Shown: one piece after another, positions 41,681 to 50,806 of the stretch
Layout of the letters: the number at the start of each line of letters is the position of its first letter
Position numbering within the stretch: position 1 is the stretch's first letter
Assembly (NCBI GenBank): GCA_937928545.1
Contig: CALGJQ010000024.1
Location: 1 to 64,000, forward strand
From: an uncultured Verrucomicrobiales bacterium
Lineage (GTDB): Bacteria > Verrucomicrobiota > Verrucomicrobiia > Verrucomicrobiales > Akkermansiaceae
Length of the DNA stretch: 64,000 nucleotides
Direction: 5' to 3'
Translations under genes and position numbers: made by a program
The notes under the pieces: generated by a model
The model's input: the letters and a program-made list of their open reading frames with translations, nothing else
What the model was told of the DNA's origin: nothing
Database searches by the model: none

Positions 41681-42558
41681 CACAGTTTCGCGAAGACAAA
41701 AAGAGAGAGAATAAAGAGCGAGGTCAGACCAATCGCCAGATGACGTCCCGGCATCCCACGAACGAAGTGGATGCCCAAAAGAACCGCATAAAGAACCCAG
41801 GTGATCGTCGCCACGAGGAGGTGAATACTAAAGGAGCCCGACTTCATCAAAAGCCCCGCCACGATTCCCGCCGTCAGCACAATCCATCCCACCAAAGCAA
41901 TCCGCGCCATCGCCTCGACCAAGCGTTGCACCGAAGGCATTCCCTGCACCAGACCACCACTGAGCTTTCGAGATTTCAAACGACCATTCAGCACAAAAAA
42001 CATCACCCCTGCCACCGCCGCCAGCGCGAGCGCACCGTAGGACAAAACCGAAAGCGCCGCATGAGTCTCCCGCCAAGGATCCACCGATTCTGCCTTCGCC
42101 ACCCCGCTTGCAAAAGAACCCGGGATCAGCGCGATGACTTGTAAAATCACCACCAAAGGCGCCGTGAAAACCCCCAGCAACGAGAGCCGATAAGTCGTCC
42201 CCGTCACCAAATAGAAAAGCGTCAAAGACCAAGCGAGAAAGAGACAGATCTCGCCAAGATCACCCAGCGGACATTGCCCACGCAGTTCCCCGCGCCAACC
42301 GAGCGCCATCAACTGCGCCACAAAAGCCAAAACCATCCAAAAAAATGCCGCCCGCCCGGGCTTCTCTCCTCGCATCGCGAGCGCACCAAAAACACCTCCT
42401 GCGACTGCAAGAACTGTTGCAATGACCACCCAGCCAATTCCCATGCCCATGTAACTGCCCCCAAGCCGCCAACCTTTCAAGTGCGGATGCGGAAAGAAGA
42501 GCGAATAAATCACCTCTTCCATCATCTCATTCAGGCCCGAGAGCTCTTTGGCCAGCAT
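41680..42558 (-). CDS. CcsA/HemX-type cytochrome c assembly membrane protein
   Basis: A 292-residue protein with about eight hydrophobic segments. The segment ETHAALSVLSYGALALAAVAG and the WVLYAVLLGIHFVRGM end match the CcsA/HemX/CcmC-like family, in which conserved histidines carry heme for cytochrome c maturation. The WxxG/DxGE-like loop after the third span fits the family's WWD region only loosely. Location directly upstream of hemA, with a shared TGATG, supports the HemX-like assignment; HemX homologues commonly precede hem genes. Confidence 0.8.
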   Translation of the reverse strand: MLAKELSGLNEMMEEVIYSLFFPHPHLKGWRLGGSYMGMGIGWVVIATVLAVAGGVFGALAMRGEKPGRAAFFWMVLAFVAQLMALGWRGELRGQCPLGDLGEICLFLAWSLTLFYLVTGTTYRLSLLGVFTAPLVVILQVIALIPGSFASGVAKAESVDPWRETHAALSVLSYGALALAAVAGVMFFVLNGRLKSRKLSGGLVQGMPSVQRLVEAMARIALVGWIVLTAGIVAGLLMKSGSFSIHLLVATITWVLYAVLLGIHFVRGMPGRHLAIGLTSLFILSLFVFAKL

Positions 42559-42699
42559 TAGATTCTCGCTTTCAAGTAGGAACCCTCCTTCTTTTCAACT
42601 GACTGATCTGCGGGAAATTGCACCTGCAAGAAAGTCGCCCTCTTTCTCATATTCCTTGTAGATTTCAGAACATTTCCCTAAGAGTCCCAATATTTTTTC

Positions 42700-44979
42700 A
42701 TGAAGCGCTTCTTCCTTCTCCCTTTACTAATCTCTTTGCTTTCCGCTCAAGACGAGAAACCGACTGAAGCAAATATCTTCGTCTCTCTTGACGGCGATGA
42801 CTCAAACCCGGGCATTCAATCTCGCCCCAAGAAAACGATCGAAGGGGCCATGAAAGCGCTTCGTGATTTTCGCGAAGAAGGAATGATCACCGATGAAGTC
42901 TCAGTAAATCTGTGGCTACGAGGTGGCATTTATCGGCCAAACCAAACCATCACATTAACAGACTTTGATTCTGGAACGGCTAAAACCCCGTTCCGCATTC
43001 GAGCCTACCAAGATGAACTCGTGGTCTTCGATTGCGGGAAATCTCTCGCACAGAATCTTTTCAAACCGACCGATGACGCTCGCATCCCAGCAATCGCGAA
43101 AGGAAAGGTCGTCTCAGCAAAGATCACCAATGAAGACATCAAGAAAATTCTCTTAGAAGAGGGCAGCCAAATTAGTTTTGATGATCGGATGATGACCTTG
43201 GCGCGTTTTCCAAATCATGGCTTTGCCATTTTTGGAGAAATCCTTTCATCTGATACCGCCAAGCAGGAAGGATCTCTGACAAATCCAGTAGGTGCGAAGG
43301 TTCGCTTAAGCCCCTCTTCAAAAGAAGACTGGCAGGTCCACCTACCACAATCTCCAAGAGCTCGATTGAAGGGCTACATGTGCTCTGATTGGTTAAAAGA
43401 AGACCAAGAAGTGGTCAGCACTGGGAGTGGAAATAACCTCCAACTTGTCAATGGCTCAACTTACGGAATCAGTCCGGGTCGGCGTGTCGGGAGAGTCTAC
43501 CTTGAAAACATCCTGTGCGAACTGGATTCCTTAGGTGAGTGGTTCTTTGACTCAAAGTCAGATGAACTTTTTCTCTGGCCACCGACTCCGCTTCAGGAGG
43601 ATGGCTCCATTAACATCTGGGCCGGAGACACCGTGTTCGAGGTCACAAATGCCTCTTTCACCACGATTGAGAATGTCACAATTCAAAACCTCTACCATTC
43701 AGAAAATGGCACAGGAGCCATCAACATCAAGGGAGGACATCACAATGAAATCCGTGGCTGCACCTTCCGAAACATCGCAAGCCCTGCAAACGCCTTTAAT
43801 ATCAAGGGAAAGAACAATGGGGCCCGGAGCAGCAACATTTACGATGTTAATTTTTCAGCTCGCCTAGGCGGAGGGAAAATGACTCACGATCAGATTGAGC
43901 ATGGTGAGAATTTTATCGTAAACAGTCATTTCACCCAAATTTATGCCAAAAGTTTTTATGGGAAAGTGGCTGGAATCGTCGGAGCAGGAAACATCTTCCG
44001 CAATAACCTTTGTCACAATTTAAACGGCCAAATCGTCACTCTCAACGGAGTTGATCACCTCGTAGAGAAGAACGAAATTTTCAATGTCGGGATTGAGGAA
44101 GGAGATGGTGGAAGCTTCTATCAAGGAGCAATGAGCTGGAGCTGGGGAAACACCTTCCAGCATAATTTCTTCCACCACATCATGTGCAACCCAGAAATGT
44201 ATAGTCGCGCCGCCATTTTCTCAGATGATGGTGATCTGGGCGACAATGTGATCGGGAACGTTTTTTACAAAGCTGGCGAAGGTTTCAAGATCAACGGCGG
44301 GGCAGGACATTATGCCGCAAACAATGCCTGCATTAAGGGAATCCATGCCTTCCAGGTGCTCGATGGTGACCCCAAAAAATCTTATGATCAAATGATGGAC
44401 TATCTCGATACCGAGCCAGTGAAAAGCGACAAAGCAAACCTCCTAGGTCGTGGCTTCCCAACTTTTGGAAAAGAAGGCTGGAAAGAAGAAATCTCAAGCG
44501 AGAATTGGCCCGAAATGATTAGCTCTTACTGGTTAGATCGTTACCCAAGGATGAGGGAAACCTTTGACCTCTGGTATAAAAAGAAGAGTGCAGAGCGCAT
44601 CAACCTTTTAGAAAACAACCGATACTACGCGTTCACAGGTGAGCCAAATGCCATCCCAAAAACAACCAAAGATAAATCAGGACGTAGTCGAAGTAGTGTT
44701 TCCGGTTTCGAAAACCCTAAATCGCTCAACTTCGCGAGCCGCGCCCATAGCGATATCCCTTTTGCTGAAATCGGACTCTACAAGGATGCTTGGCGCACAA
44801 GCCCACCACTAAAAGATGACTACCGATCTCAAATCGAATCGCATTGGCGTGACGAATCTTCAAGGGCTCAAGGAAAGTATGAACCAGCGAAGGTGAATCG
44901 ACGCGTTTATTTCAACACAGGCCTCCTCCTAGACCGTTTACAAAAAGCGCAGAAGCCGCAGCGGTCGCCGAAAAAATGA
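42700..44979 (+). CDS. Secreted right-handed beta-helix protein
   Basis: A 759-residue protein: signal peptide MKRFFLLPLLISLLSAQ, then FVSLDGDDSNPGIQSRPKKTIEGAMKAL, the usual opening of parallel beta-helix proteins (DUF1565-like). Repeats rich in N, I and G follow (for example IRGCTFRNI, HHNEIRG, VEKNEIFNV, GNTFQHNFFHH) across about residues 315-560. The charged C-terminal 150 residues are not helix repeats. It may be a polysaccharide lyase or glycosidase, but I cannot assign catalytic residues. Codon choice looks more A/T-rich than that of its neighbours. It is monocistronic and convergent with the lpxB-linked gene. Confidence 0.78.
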   Translation: MKRFFLLPLLISLLSAQDEKPTEANIFVSLDGDDSNPGIQSRPKKTIEGAMKALRDFREEGMITDEVSVNLWLRGGIYRPNQTITLTDFDSGTAKTPFRIRAYQDELVVFDCGKSLAQNLFKPTDDARIPAIAKGKVVSAKITNEDIKKILLEEGSQISFDDRMMTLARFPNHGFAIFGEILSSDTAKQEGSLTNPVGAKVRLSPSSKEDWQVHLPQSPRARLKGYMCSDWLKEDQEVVSTGSGNNLQLVNGSTYGISPGRRVGRVYLENILCELDSLGEWFFDSKSDELFLWPPTPLQEDGSINIWAGDTVFEVTNASFTTIENVTIQNLYHSENGTGAINIKGGHHNEIRGCTFRNIASPANAFNIKGKNNGARSSNIYDVNFSARLGGGKMTHDQIEHGENFIVNSHFTQIYAKSFYGKVAGIVGAGNIFRNNLCHNLNGQIVTLNGVDHLVEKNEIFNVGIEEGDGGSFYQGAMSWSWGNTFQHNFFHHIMCNPEMYSRAAIFSDDGDLGDNVIGNVFYKAGEGFKINGGAGHYAANNACIKGIHAFQVLDGDPKKSYDQMMDYLDTEPVKSDKANLLGRGFPTFGKEGWKEEISSENWPEMISSYWLDRYPRMRETFDLWYKKKSAERINLLENNRYYAFTGEPNAIPKTTKDKSGRSRSSVSGFENPKSLNFASRAHSDIPFAEIGLYKDAWRTSPPLKDDYRSQIESHWRDESSRAQGKYEPAKVNRRVYFNTGLLLDRLQKAQKPQRSPKK

Positions 44980-44982
44980 GCC

Positions 44983-45816
44983 CTACTCCCCTAACCGCTC
45001 CACCAAATCCTTCACCAGCGGCATCATGCGAATGATCCGCTGCGCCTGCTCCGAGCGAGAGCTTCGACTCCCCTCCGCAAGACGGACTTCGAGAAACTCT
45101 GAAGCTTCGTCTGCCACTTTGACATTTCCTTCCCAGCCTTTTTGCCCAGCCAGCTCAGCCACCAAATTTCGTTTTTCCTCCGGGGCATAAATCTCGGCCA
45201 CCTCCAACTCACCCACTCCTTCGCACACCTTCAAAAAACCGGCCATTGTTTCATCGTTCGTCCCACAACGCGCCCAGATCCAAGCCGGAAGATCATCGTC
45301 ATAAAGTGGCGGATAGAAGACGATGCGCACTCCAATTTTCGTCGTATGCGAGGTAAGATATTCAGCAAAGCCATAAGCGAAAGCCACACCGGTTCCTTTC
45401 TCAGCTTGCGGAACTGCCACCACCACGGGATTCTTCGACTCGCGATCCCCCGCCTTAATCCAGATCGTCGGCCAAAGTAGCCCCGATGCCGAATCAGTTT
45501 GCGACTTGAAAATCTCGTAACCAAGATTCTCCGGCCCGAGGCTCCCCAGCGTCATCGCTGCGACTTGCCGAAGGGCATGCTGGCCATCCTCGGTCTGCAC
45601 CTCCCGCTCGCCAATCATGGTCTGCACCTTTTTCAGGTAATCCTCCAATTCTGCCACCGTCACTTCACCTACGATAGGCTCACTTTCTTCCTGATCCGCA
45701 TTAGCCCCCAGCCAGAGTGCGATACAAATTGAGAAAATGAGCAGCGCCGGAATCACCGCAATCGCTATTTTGATCGCGCTGTTACGAGTTCGGGTAGGTT
45801 CTGATGGAGCGGTCAT
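44983..45816 (-). CDS. Membrane-anchored protein of unknown function (possible degenerate M28-like fold)
   Basis: A 277-residue protein: a short cytoplasmic end, one membrane span at about 15-36, then an extracytoplasmic domain. The order ALRQVAAMTLGSLGPENLGYEIF, PVVVAVPQAEKGTGVAFAYGFAEYL and GVRIVFYPP recalls M28 peptidases. The metal-ligand His and Asp positions are not there (AVPQ where AHYD is usual), so any such relative is inactive. The relationship is a guess from pattern order. The start overlaps the lpxB stop by ATGA, so the two are translationally coupled. Confidence 0.55.
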   Translation of the reverse strand: MTAPSEPTRTRNSAIKIAIAVIPALLIFSICIALWLGANADQEESEPIVGEVTVAELEDYLKKVQTMIGEREVQTEDGQHALRQVAAMTLGSLGPENLGYEIFKSQTDSASGLLWPTIWIKAGDRESKNPVVVAVPQAEKGTGVAFAYGFAEYLTSHTTKIGVRIVFYPPLYDDDLPAWIWARCGTNDETMAGFLKVCEGVGELEVAEIYAPEEKRNLVAELAGQKGWEGNVKVADEASEFLEVRLAEGSRSSRSEQAQRIIRMMPLVKDLVERLGE

Positions 45817-46943
45817 TTCGAAAGTAAGAGAGCGACCTCATGAGCCGCGCGTTTATGAGTCCCGACCTCTCCCAGACGGGAGGCTGCCTCAAGAAGCTGG
45901 CCTGATAATACTTCGCAGAGTTGAGGCTCTTTCAAATGTCGACCTAACCACAAGGCCACCTCATAGGCATTCGCCTCCGATTGAATGAATTCAGGCACCA
46001 CCTCCCGCCCCGCAAGAATGTTGATGAGCCCTATGTATGGAAGTTTGATCAACTGCCGAGCCATTAAGTATGTCGGCCAAGCCACTTGGTAAACGAGGCA
46101 ATAGGGCATGCCGTAATAGGCGGCTTCTAAGGTCGCAGTTCCACTCGCCACGACTCCACAAGTCACCTTCTGCATGAGAACCTGACTCCCTCCATTTTGA
46201 ATCTCGACGAGTCCCTCCGGGAGACCACTTTTAGCGAGCGCCTCTTCCATCACACTCGCCACTTTTTCACTCGCAGCTGCCGTTACGAACTTCACCTCAG
46301 TTCCCTGTTCCAAAAGGCGGCGCACCGACTCCAACATCATTGGAAAAAGCCGGCTCACTTCCTTCTTCCGACTCCCCGGAAAAAGCCCCACCGTATTCGA
46401 CAAACGCCTCGTCTCGATCCGCTTCTCCTCTAACTCATCAACCAGCGGATGCCCCGCGCAGCGACTTCTCAATCCCGCTTCTTCGAAAATCGGGACCTCG
46501 AAAGGAAAGAGGCAAAGCATCAAATCATGTGTCTTGGCGATTTGCGGAATGCGTTTCTGATTCCATGCCCATACTTGCGGAGCTACATAGTGGACGATCT
46601 GCGTCTCAGGAGATTTCTCGTGAACCTGCTTCGCCAAGCGAAGATTGAAACCCGGGTAGTCGATCAAAAGCAAAACATCAGGCTTCCACGCCAAAAGATC
46701 CTCTAAGGTCCGATCAAAGCGCTCCTTAAACCACCCATAACGACGCAACACCTCCCAAACCCCCACCACCGCCGCATCATCGACCCAATCCTCAACGCCT
46801 CCACCCGAAAGCGCAGCCATTTCAGGACCACCCAGACCGCGAAACTCCACCTGCTCCAATTCACCTTGGAGAGCTTCCATTAACTCAGCCCCGTGCGTGT
46901 CTCCACTCACCTCGCCAGCGACCACATAAACCGATTTGCTCAT
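45813..46943 (-). CDS. lpxB: Lipid-A-disaccharide synthase LpxB
   Basis: Glycosyltransferase joining UDP-2,3-diacylglucosamine and lipid X to form the lipid A disaccharide at the inner membrane. Seen: N-terminal VVAGEVSGDTHGAELM, FRGLGGPEMAA, VLLLIDYPGFNLRLA, VHYVAPQVWAWN, GLFPGSRKKEV and the SGTATLEAAYYGMP donor-site motif. At 376 residues it is normal. It shows that the organism makes a lipid A-type outer membrane. It is transcribed leftward with the membrane-anchored gene, divergently from the TPR gene. Confidence 0.96.
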   Translation of the reverse strand: MSKSVYVVAGEVSGDTHGAELMEALQGELEQVEFRGLGGPEMAALSGGGVEDWVDDAAVVGVWEVLRRYGWFKERFDRTLEDLLAWKPDVLLLIDYPGFNLRLAKQVHEKSPETQIVHYVAPQVWAWNQKRIPQIAKTHDLMLCLFPFEVPIFEEAGLRSRCAGHPLVDELEEKRIETRRLSNTVGLFPGSRKKEVSRLFPMMLESVRRLLEQGTEVKFVTAAASEKVASVMEEALAKSGLPEGLVEIQNGGSQVLMQKVTCGVVASGTATLEAAYYGMPYCLVYQVAWPTYLMARQLIKLPYIGLINILAGREVVPEFIQSEANAYEVALWLGRHLKEPQLCEVLSGQLLEAASRLGEVGTHKRAAHEVALLLSK

Positions 46944-47051
46944 CGTCGGGCCGATGCTACGTCAGAACAAGCGTTTGCCAAACCGCAAATCACTTCACAA
47001 GGGCTTGCTTCTCCCCTCCCAAGGCGTTAATTCATCAAAACAAGTCGCACT

Positions 47052-47945
47052 ATGTCCGAAAAAACTGCACCTAAGCCCGAATCTGGCCCAAGCCCCATCG
47101 GTGAGATTTCTCAAGAGCCCTCAGCCTTTGAGGCCTTTCTTGATGCCAACCAGAAGAAGCTGATCATCATCGGCATCCTCGCGATCCTCTGCCTCATCGG
47201 CTACGTCATCTTCGATGGCCTTCGCAAACTCTCAGCAAAAAATGCCGCTGGCGATGTCGCCGCCGCCCGCACCGTCCCCGAGCTCGATACCGTAAGCAAG
47301 AGCCACGAAGGCACAAATGCCGGAGGAAGCGCCCTCATCTTTAAATCCCAACTCCTTTGGCGCGACCAACAACGTCAGGAAGCGATCAAGGCCCTCGAAG
47401 AGTTCATCAGCTCATATCCTGAGCATCCTGCCATCGGCAACGCCTACGCCAGCCTTGGTTCCTACCAGCAGCAGATCGGCAAAGCTGACGAGGCCAAAGC
47501 CGCTTACCAAAAAGCTGCCGAAACCACTGACTCATCCGCCAGCTCCCTCGCCCTCCTTTCTCTTGGCGACCTTTCCCTCAGCTCTGGAAATGGCGATGAA
47601 GCAAAAGGCTTCTACGATCGCATCATCACAGAATACGAAGATAGACACTTTCAGGTCAAAGCAATGGCCCGTGAGCGCCTGAAGCTCATCGGCGTCAATC
47701 CTCCCACCGAAAAAATCCCCGAGCCACCACAGCCACAAGCCGCCCCCAGCACCACCACAGCTCCAGTTGTCGTCCCAAGCACCCCAAAGATCGACACACC
47801 AGCGCCAGCCGAAACACCTGCACCCACCCCATCCGCCCCCGAAAAACCAGCGTCTGACCTTGGCGATCTTCCTGAAATCGAGCTTCCAAAGCAGCCCGAA
47901 ACCCCCAAAACTCCGCTAGAGACAGAATCTACCCCTTCAGAATAA
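47052..47945 (+). CDS. Inner-membrane TPR protein, YfgM-like
   Basis: A 297-residue protein: a short cytoplasmic end containing AFEAFLDANQKK, one membrane span (about 38-56), then TPR repeats (about 95-215: EAIKALEEFISSYPEHPAIGNAYASLGSYQ, ADEAKAAYQKAA, DEAKGFYDRIITEY). A Pro/Ala-rich C-terminal tail of about 80 residues ends the protein. The layout matches YfgM/TPR_21 ancillary proteins of the periplasmic chaperone network. It precedes two bactofilin genes, 75 bases away. Confidence 0.78.
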   Translation: MSEKTAPKPESGPSPIGEISQEPSAFEAFLDANQKKLIIIGILAILCLIGYVIFDGLRKLSAKNAAGDVAAARTVPELDTVSKSHEGTNAGGSALIFKSQLLWRDQQRQEAIKALEEFISSYPEHPAIGNAYASLGSYQQQIGKADEAKAAYQKAAETTDSSASSLALLSLGDLSLSSGNGDEAKGFYDRIITEYEDRHFQVKAMARERLKLIGVNPPTEKIPEPPQPQAAPSTTTAPVVVPSTPKIDTPAPAETPAPTPSAPEKPASDLGDLPEIELPKQPETPKTPLETESTPSE

Positions 47946-48020
47946 TCTCTAACTGTTTCAATTCATTCTTTCCTTATTGAGCATCCTGCTCCATTAATTC
48001 CTCACTAACAAATTATAGCC

Positions 48021-48578
48021 GTGTTCGAAAAAATCATCAGCAAGTCTCCTGAAGACGCTCCAGCACCCCGTCAAGCTCCTCAAGCTCCCGCCGCCGCTTC
48101 TTCGGAAGCCCCAGCGAAAGCCGCTCCCGTTGCCAGCAGCGCCTCAGCCGGTGGACAGCGCAACATTCTCAGTAACGACGTCCACATTAAAGGATCCGTT
48201 AAATTCACCAACGACCTCCTCGTCGACGGTCGCATCGAAGGTGAAATCAGCTCAGAAGGAGCCCTCACCGTCGCCGAAAATGCTCACATTAAAGCCGAAA
48301 TCAGCACGAAATCTGTCGTCATCTACGGCAAGGTTCATGGCAACATCGTCTGCACCGACCGAATCGAAATCAAAGCAAGCGCCGAAATGGTCGGTGATGT
48401 CAAAGCTGGCACCCTCTCAATCGAGCCCGGTGCCGTCTTCGTCGGTAAGTCAGAAGTTGGCACTCCCTCTTCCTCCGCTCCTAAAAAGGGTTCTTCTTCT
48501 CCACAAGGGAACCCAAAGAAGCAACAAGGTAACGATTCCTCGAAAGACAAGGACGTTGCACGCGCCTCAGCGTCTTAA
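48021..48578 (+). CDS. Bactofilin (polymer-forming cytoskeletal protein)
   Basis: A 185-residue protein with a GTG start. A flexible Pro/Ala-rich head (1-45) is followed by the bactofilin beta-helix core (about 50-145): NDVHIKGSVKFTNDLLVDGRIEGEI, ALTVAENAHIKAEI, VVIYGKVHGNIVCTDRIEIK, AEMVGDVKAGTLSIEPGAVF. A polar Ser/Lys-rich tail follows. Known: bactofilins self-assemble without nucleotide and localise envelope enzymes. Paired with a second, larger bactofilin 31 bases downstream. Confidence 0.93.
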   Translation: MFEKIISKSPEDAPAPRQAPQAPAAASSEAPAKAAPVASSASAGGQRNILSNDVHIKGSVKFTNDLLVDGRIEGEISSEGALTVAENAHIKAEISTKSVVIYGKVHGNIVCTDRIEIKASAEMVGDVKAGTLSIEPGAVFVGKSEVGTPSSSAPKKGSSSPQGNPKKQQGNDSSKDKDVARASAS

Positions 48579-48609
48579 GGATCACTAAGTCGTATTCCCC
48601 CGAACGACC

Positions 48610-49791
48610 TTGGCCTTCGGATTTTTCAGCAAGGACAAGAACAAGGGACCTCGCGAGGTCACTTGTCCTCTTTGTCAGCACAGTCAGCAGGAATCTCCGC
48701 TGGCAGTCTCCTCGTATTGTAAAGGCTGCAAAGCCTACCTCTCATTCGATGGAGGTGAAGTCACCGCGCGATCAGCATCGGGCACGCCTGACCCCTTTGC
48801 CCATCGCCCCGCTCAGCCAAAGGTTGAAATCGACTATTCAGCTCGCGAAGAACCCGCCCCTCTCACGCCCGCCGCAAAGAAGGCGGCCCAAGCAATCGCT
48901 CCAAAAGCCGCAACAGAGCCAAGCCCAAAGCCTCAACCCGCTCCGCAAGCTCAAGTAAAGCCGCAAGCTCAAGCGCCATCTCAAGTCTCTCCCCCTGCCC
49001 AAGCTCCTCAGCCCGAAGAGCAGCCCAAAGTCATCTCGCAGCCTCAAGCCCCTGCCAGTCCCGCTCCTCCTCCAGAACCCAAAAAAGAAGAAGTCAAAGA
49101 AGTCCTAACTCAGGAAGTTCTTCCTGAGATCAAACCACTCCTTGGCACCCCTGAAGCAGAGGACTCCGAAAGCGATGAAAGCGATCACGACGAATCCTCA
49201 CCACGCTACCATCGGCAAAATACAGAGGAAGAAGCCCTCAGCGGACGTTCTAAGAAGAAAAAAGAAGCCAACGAAAGACACGTTGCGTGCTTCGAATGCG
49301 GAGACTCCCATATCGCAAACTCTCGCGCCAACTCGACCCAGTGCCGGAAATGTGGCCGTTTGATCTCACTCAAAGACCAGCACATTAAGGAAAACTGGAG
49401 CAGCCCGATCCAGACCCGAGGAAACGTCTACATCCACAAAAAAGGGATCGTATCTGATGCCTCAATTCGATGTCACGACCTCGTCGTCGAAGGTGATTTC
49501 ACCGGAAGCGCAGAATGCTCAGGCGACCTTACCCTACGCCGTCACGGAAAAGTCGTTGGCAACGTCATTTGCAACCGCCTCCTCGTTCAAAAACGAGCGC
49601 AGGTCGAGTTCTTGAACCTCGTCGAAATGAACGAGTGCAAAATCGATGGCGTCGTCACCGGAAACATCTCCTGCCGGGGTCTTTTGGCCCTTGAAAAAAA
49701 GGCCACCCTCATTGGAGATATAAAAGTCGGCTCCCTCACCGTTGCCGATGGTGCCAAACATAGCGGCCAGATTCAGATGGGTGCTTTTTAA
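48610..49791 (+). CDS. Bactofilin with two zinc-ribbon motifs
   Basis: A 393-residue protein, TTG start (frame MAFGFFSKDKNKG). Seen: an N-terminal CPLCQHS...YCKGC ribbon, a long Pro/Ala/Gln linker (about 60-180), and an acidic patch. A second ribbon (CFECGDSH...QCRKCGRL) at about 223-250 is followed by a C-terminal bactofilin-type beta helix (about 270-393: VYIHKKGIVSDASIRCHDLVVEG, LTLRRHGKVVGNVICNRLLV, GNISCRGLLALEKKATLIGDI). Four-cysteine ribbons on a bactofilin suggest a metal-structured head for partner binding. It is in operon with the plain bactofilin. Confidence 0.85.
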   Translation: MAFGFFSKDKNKGPREVTCPLCQHSQQESPLAVSSYCKGCKAYLSFDGGEVTARSASGTPDPFAHRPAQPKVEIDYSAREEPAPLTPAAKKAAQAIAPKAATEPSPKPQPAPQAQVKPQAQAPSQVSPPAQAPQPEEQPKVISQPQAPASPAPPPEPKKEEVKEVLTQEVLPEIKPLLGTPEAEDSESDESDHDESSPRYHRQNTEEEALSGRSKKKKEANERHVACFECGDSHIANSRANSTQCRKCGRLISLKDQHIKENWSSPIQTRGNVYIHKKGIVSDASIRCHDLVVEGDFTGSAECSGDLTLRRHGKVVGNVICNRLLVQKRAQVEFLNLVEMNECKIDGVVTGNISCRGLLALEKKATLIGDIKVGSLTVADGAKHSGQIQMGAF

Positions 49792-49829
49792 TTCTGGCCT
49801 TTAGTCAAGCAATCTTAGAAACTACCGAC

Positions 49830-50771
49830 ATGTCAAATGAGCCAGTTCTTGATCTGAAGGAAGATATCCTTCGCCTCAAAAAGGAGCGCAACGCCGTCAT
49901 CCTCGCCCACAACTACCAAGTCGGCCCCATTCAAGACATTGCTGATTACGTCGGCGACTCCCTCGGCCTCGCCTATAAAGCCCAAGAAACTGACGCTGAC
50001 GTCATCGTCTTTTGCGGGGTTCACTTCATGGCTGAAACTGCCAAAATCCTCAATCCCACCAAAACCGTCGTCCTTCCTGACAAAGACGCCGGTTGCTCTC
50101 TTGAGCAAGCCTGCCCCGCCGACAAGCTGGAAGCCTTCCTCAAAGAGAACGAAGACAAGAATTACTACGTCATCGCCTACATCAACTGCTCTGCTGGTGT
50201 GAAAGCCCTCTGTGACGTCATCTGCACCTCAGGAAACGCCCCTCGTATCGTCAATCAAGCCCCTAAAGACCGTCCCATTCTTTTTGTTCCCGATGAAAAC
50301 CTCGGACAGTGGGTCATCGAGCAAACTGGCCGCAAAATGGACCTCTGGAAAGGCAACTGCTACGTTCACGTCGAATTCACCCGCGAATCGATCCAGAAGA
50401 TCAAGGACGAATACCCCGATGCCGTCGTCGTTGCTCACCCCGAATGCACCAAAGCAGTCCGCCTCCTCGCCGATGAGGTCTGTTCGACCGAGAAGATGGT
50501 CCACTTCTGCCGCGACACCCCTGCGAAAAACGTCATCGTGGTCACCGAATCAGGAATGCTTCACCGCATCCAAAAAGAAGTTCCTGAGAAAAACCTCATC
50601 GCCGGACCGACCGATCATTGCGCCTGCGCCGATTGCCGCTATATGAAGATGAACACTCTCGAAAAACTTCACGCCTGCCTCGACAAACTCGATCCGCAAG
50701 TCGAACTTCCTGAAGATGTTCGCGCTAAAGCTGAGATCTCTCTTGTCCGGATGCTCGAACAATCTAAATGA
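49830..50771 (+). CDS. nadA: Quinolinate synthase NadA
   Basis: Condenses iminoaspartate with dihydroxyacetone phosphate to quinolinate in NAD biosynthesis, using a 4Fe-4S cluster. Seen: VILAHNYQVGPIQDIADYVGDSLGLA, the first cluster Cys in FCGVHFMAETAKIL, VICTSGNA, VVAHPECTKAV and the C-terminal CADCRYMKMNTLEKL. At 313 residues it is typical of short NadA. nadB and nadC are not in the window. Confidence 0.96.
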   Translation: MSNEPVLDLKEDILRLKKERNAVILAHNYQVGPIQDIADYVGDSLGLAYKAQETDADVIVFCGVHFMAETAKILNPTKTVVLPDKDAGCSLEQACPADKLEAFLKENEDKNYYVIAYINCSAGVKALCDVICTSGNAPRIVNQAPKDRPILFVPDENLGQWVIEQTGRKMDLWKGNCYVHVEFTRESIQKIKDEYPDAVVVAHPECTKAVRLLADEVCSTEKMVHFCRDTPAKNVIVVTESGMLHRIQKEVPEKNLIAGPTDHCACADCRYMKMNTLEKLHACLDKLDPQVELPEDVRAKAEISLVRMLEQSK

Positions 50772-50806
50772 TCCCCTCTTTTTTCTAAATCAACCCCCAT
50801 ACTCTT

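Noticed and set aside
38238-42558. Cobalamin riboswitch upstream of the tetrapyrrole operon
   Set aside because: The region upstream of ccsA (42559-42699) is too short and shows no B12-box-like sequence.
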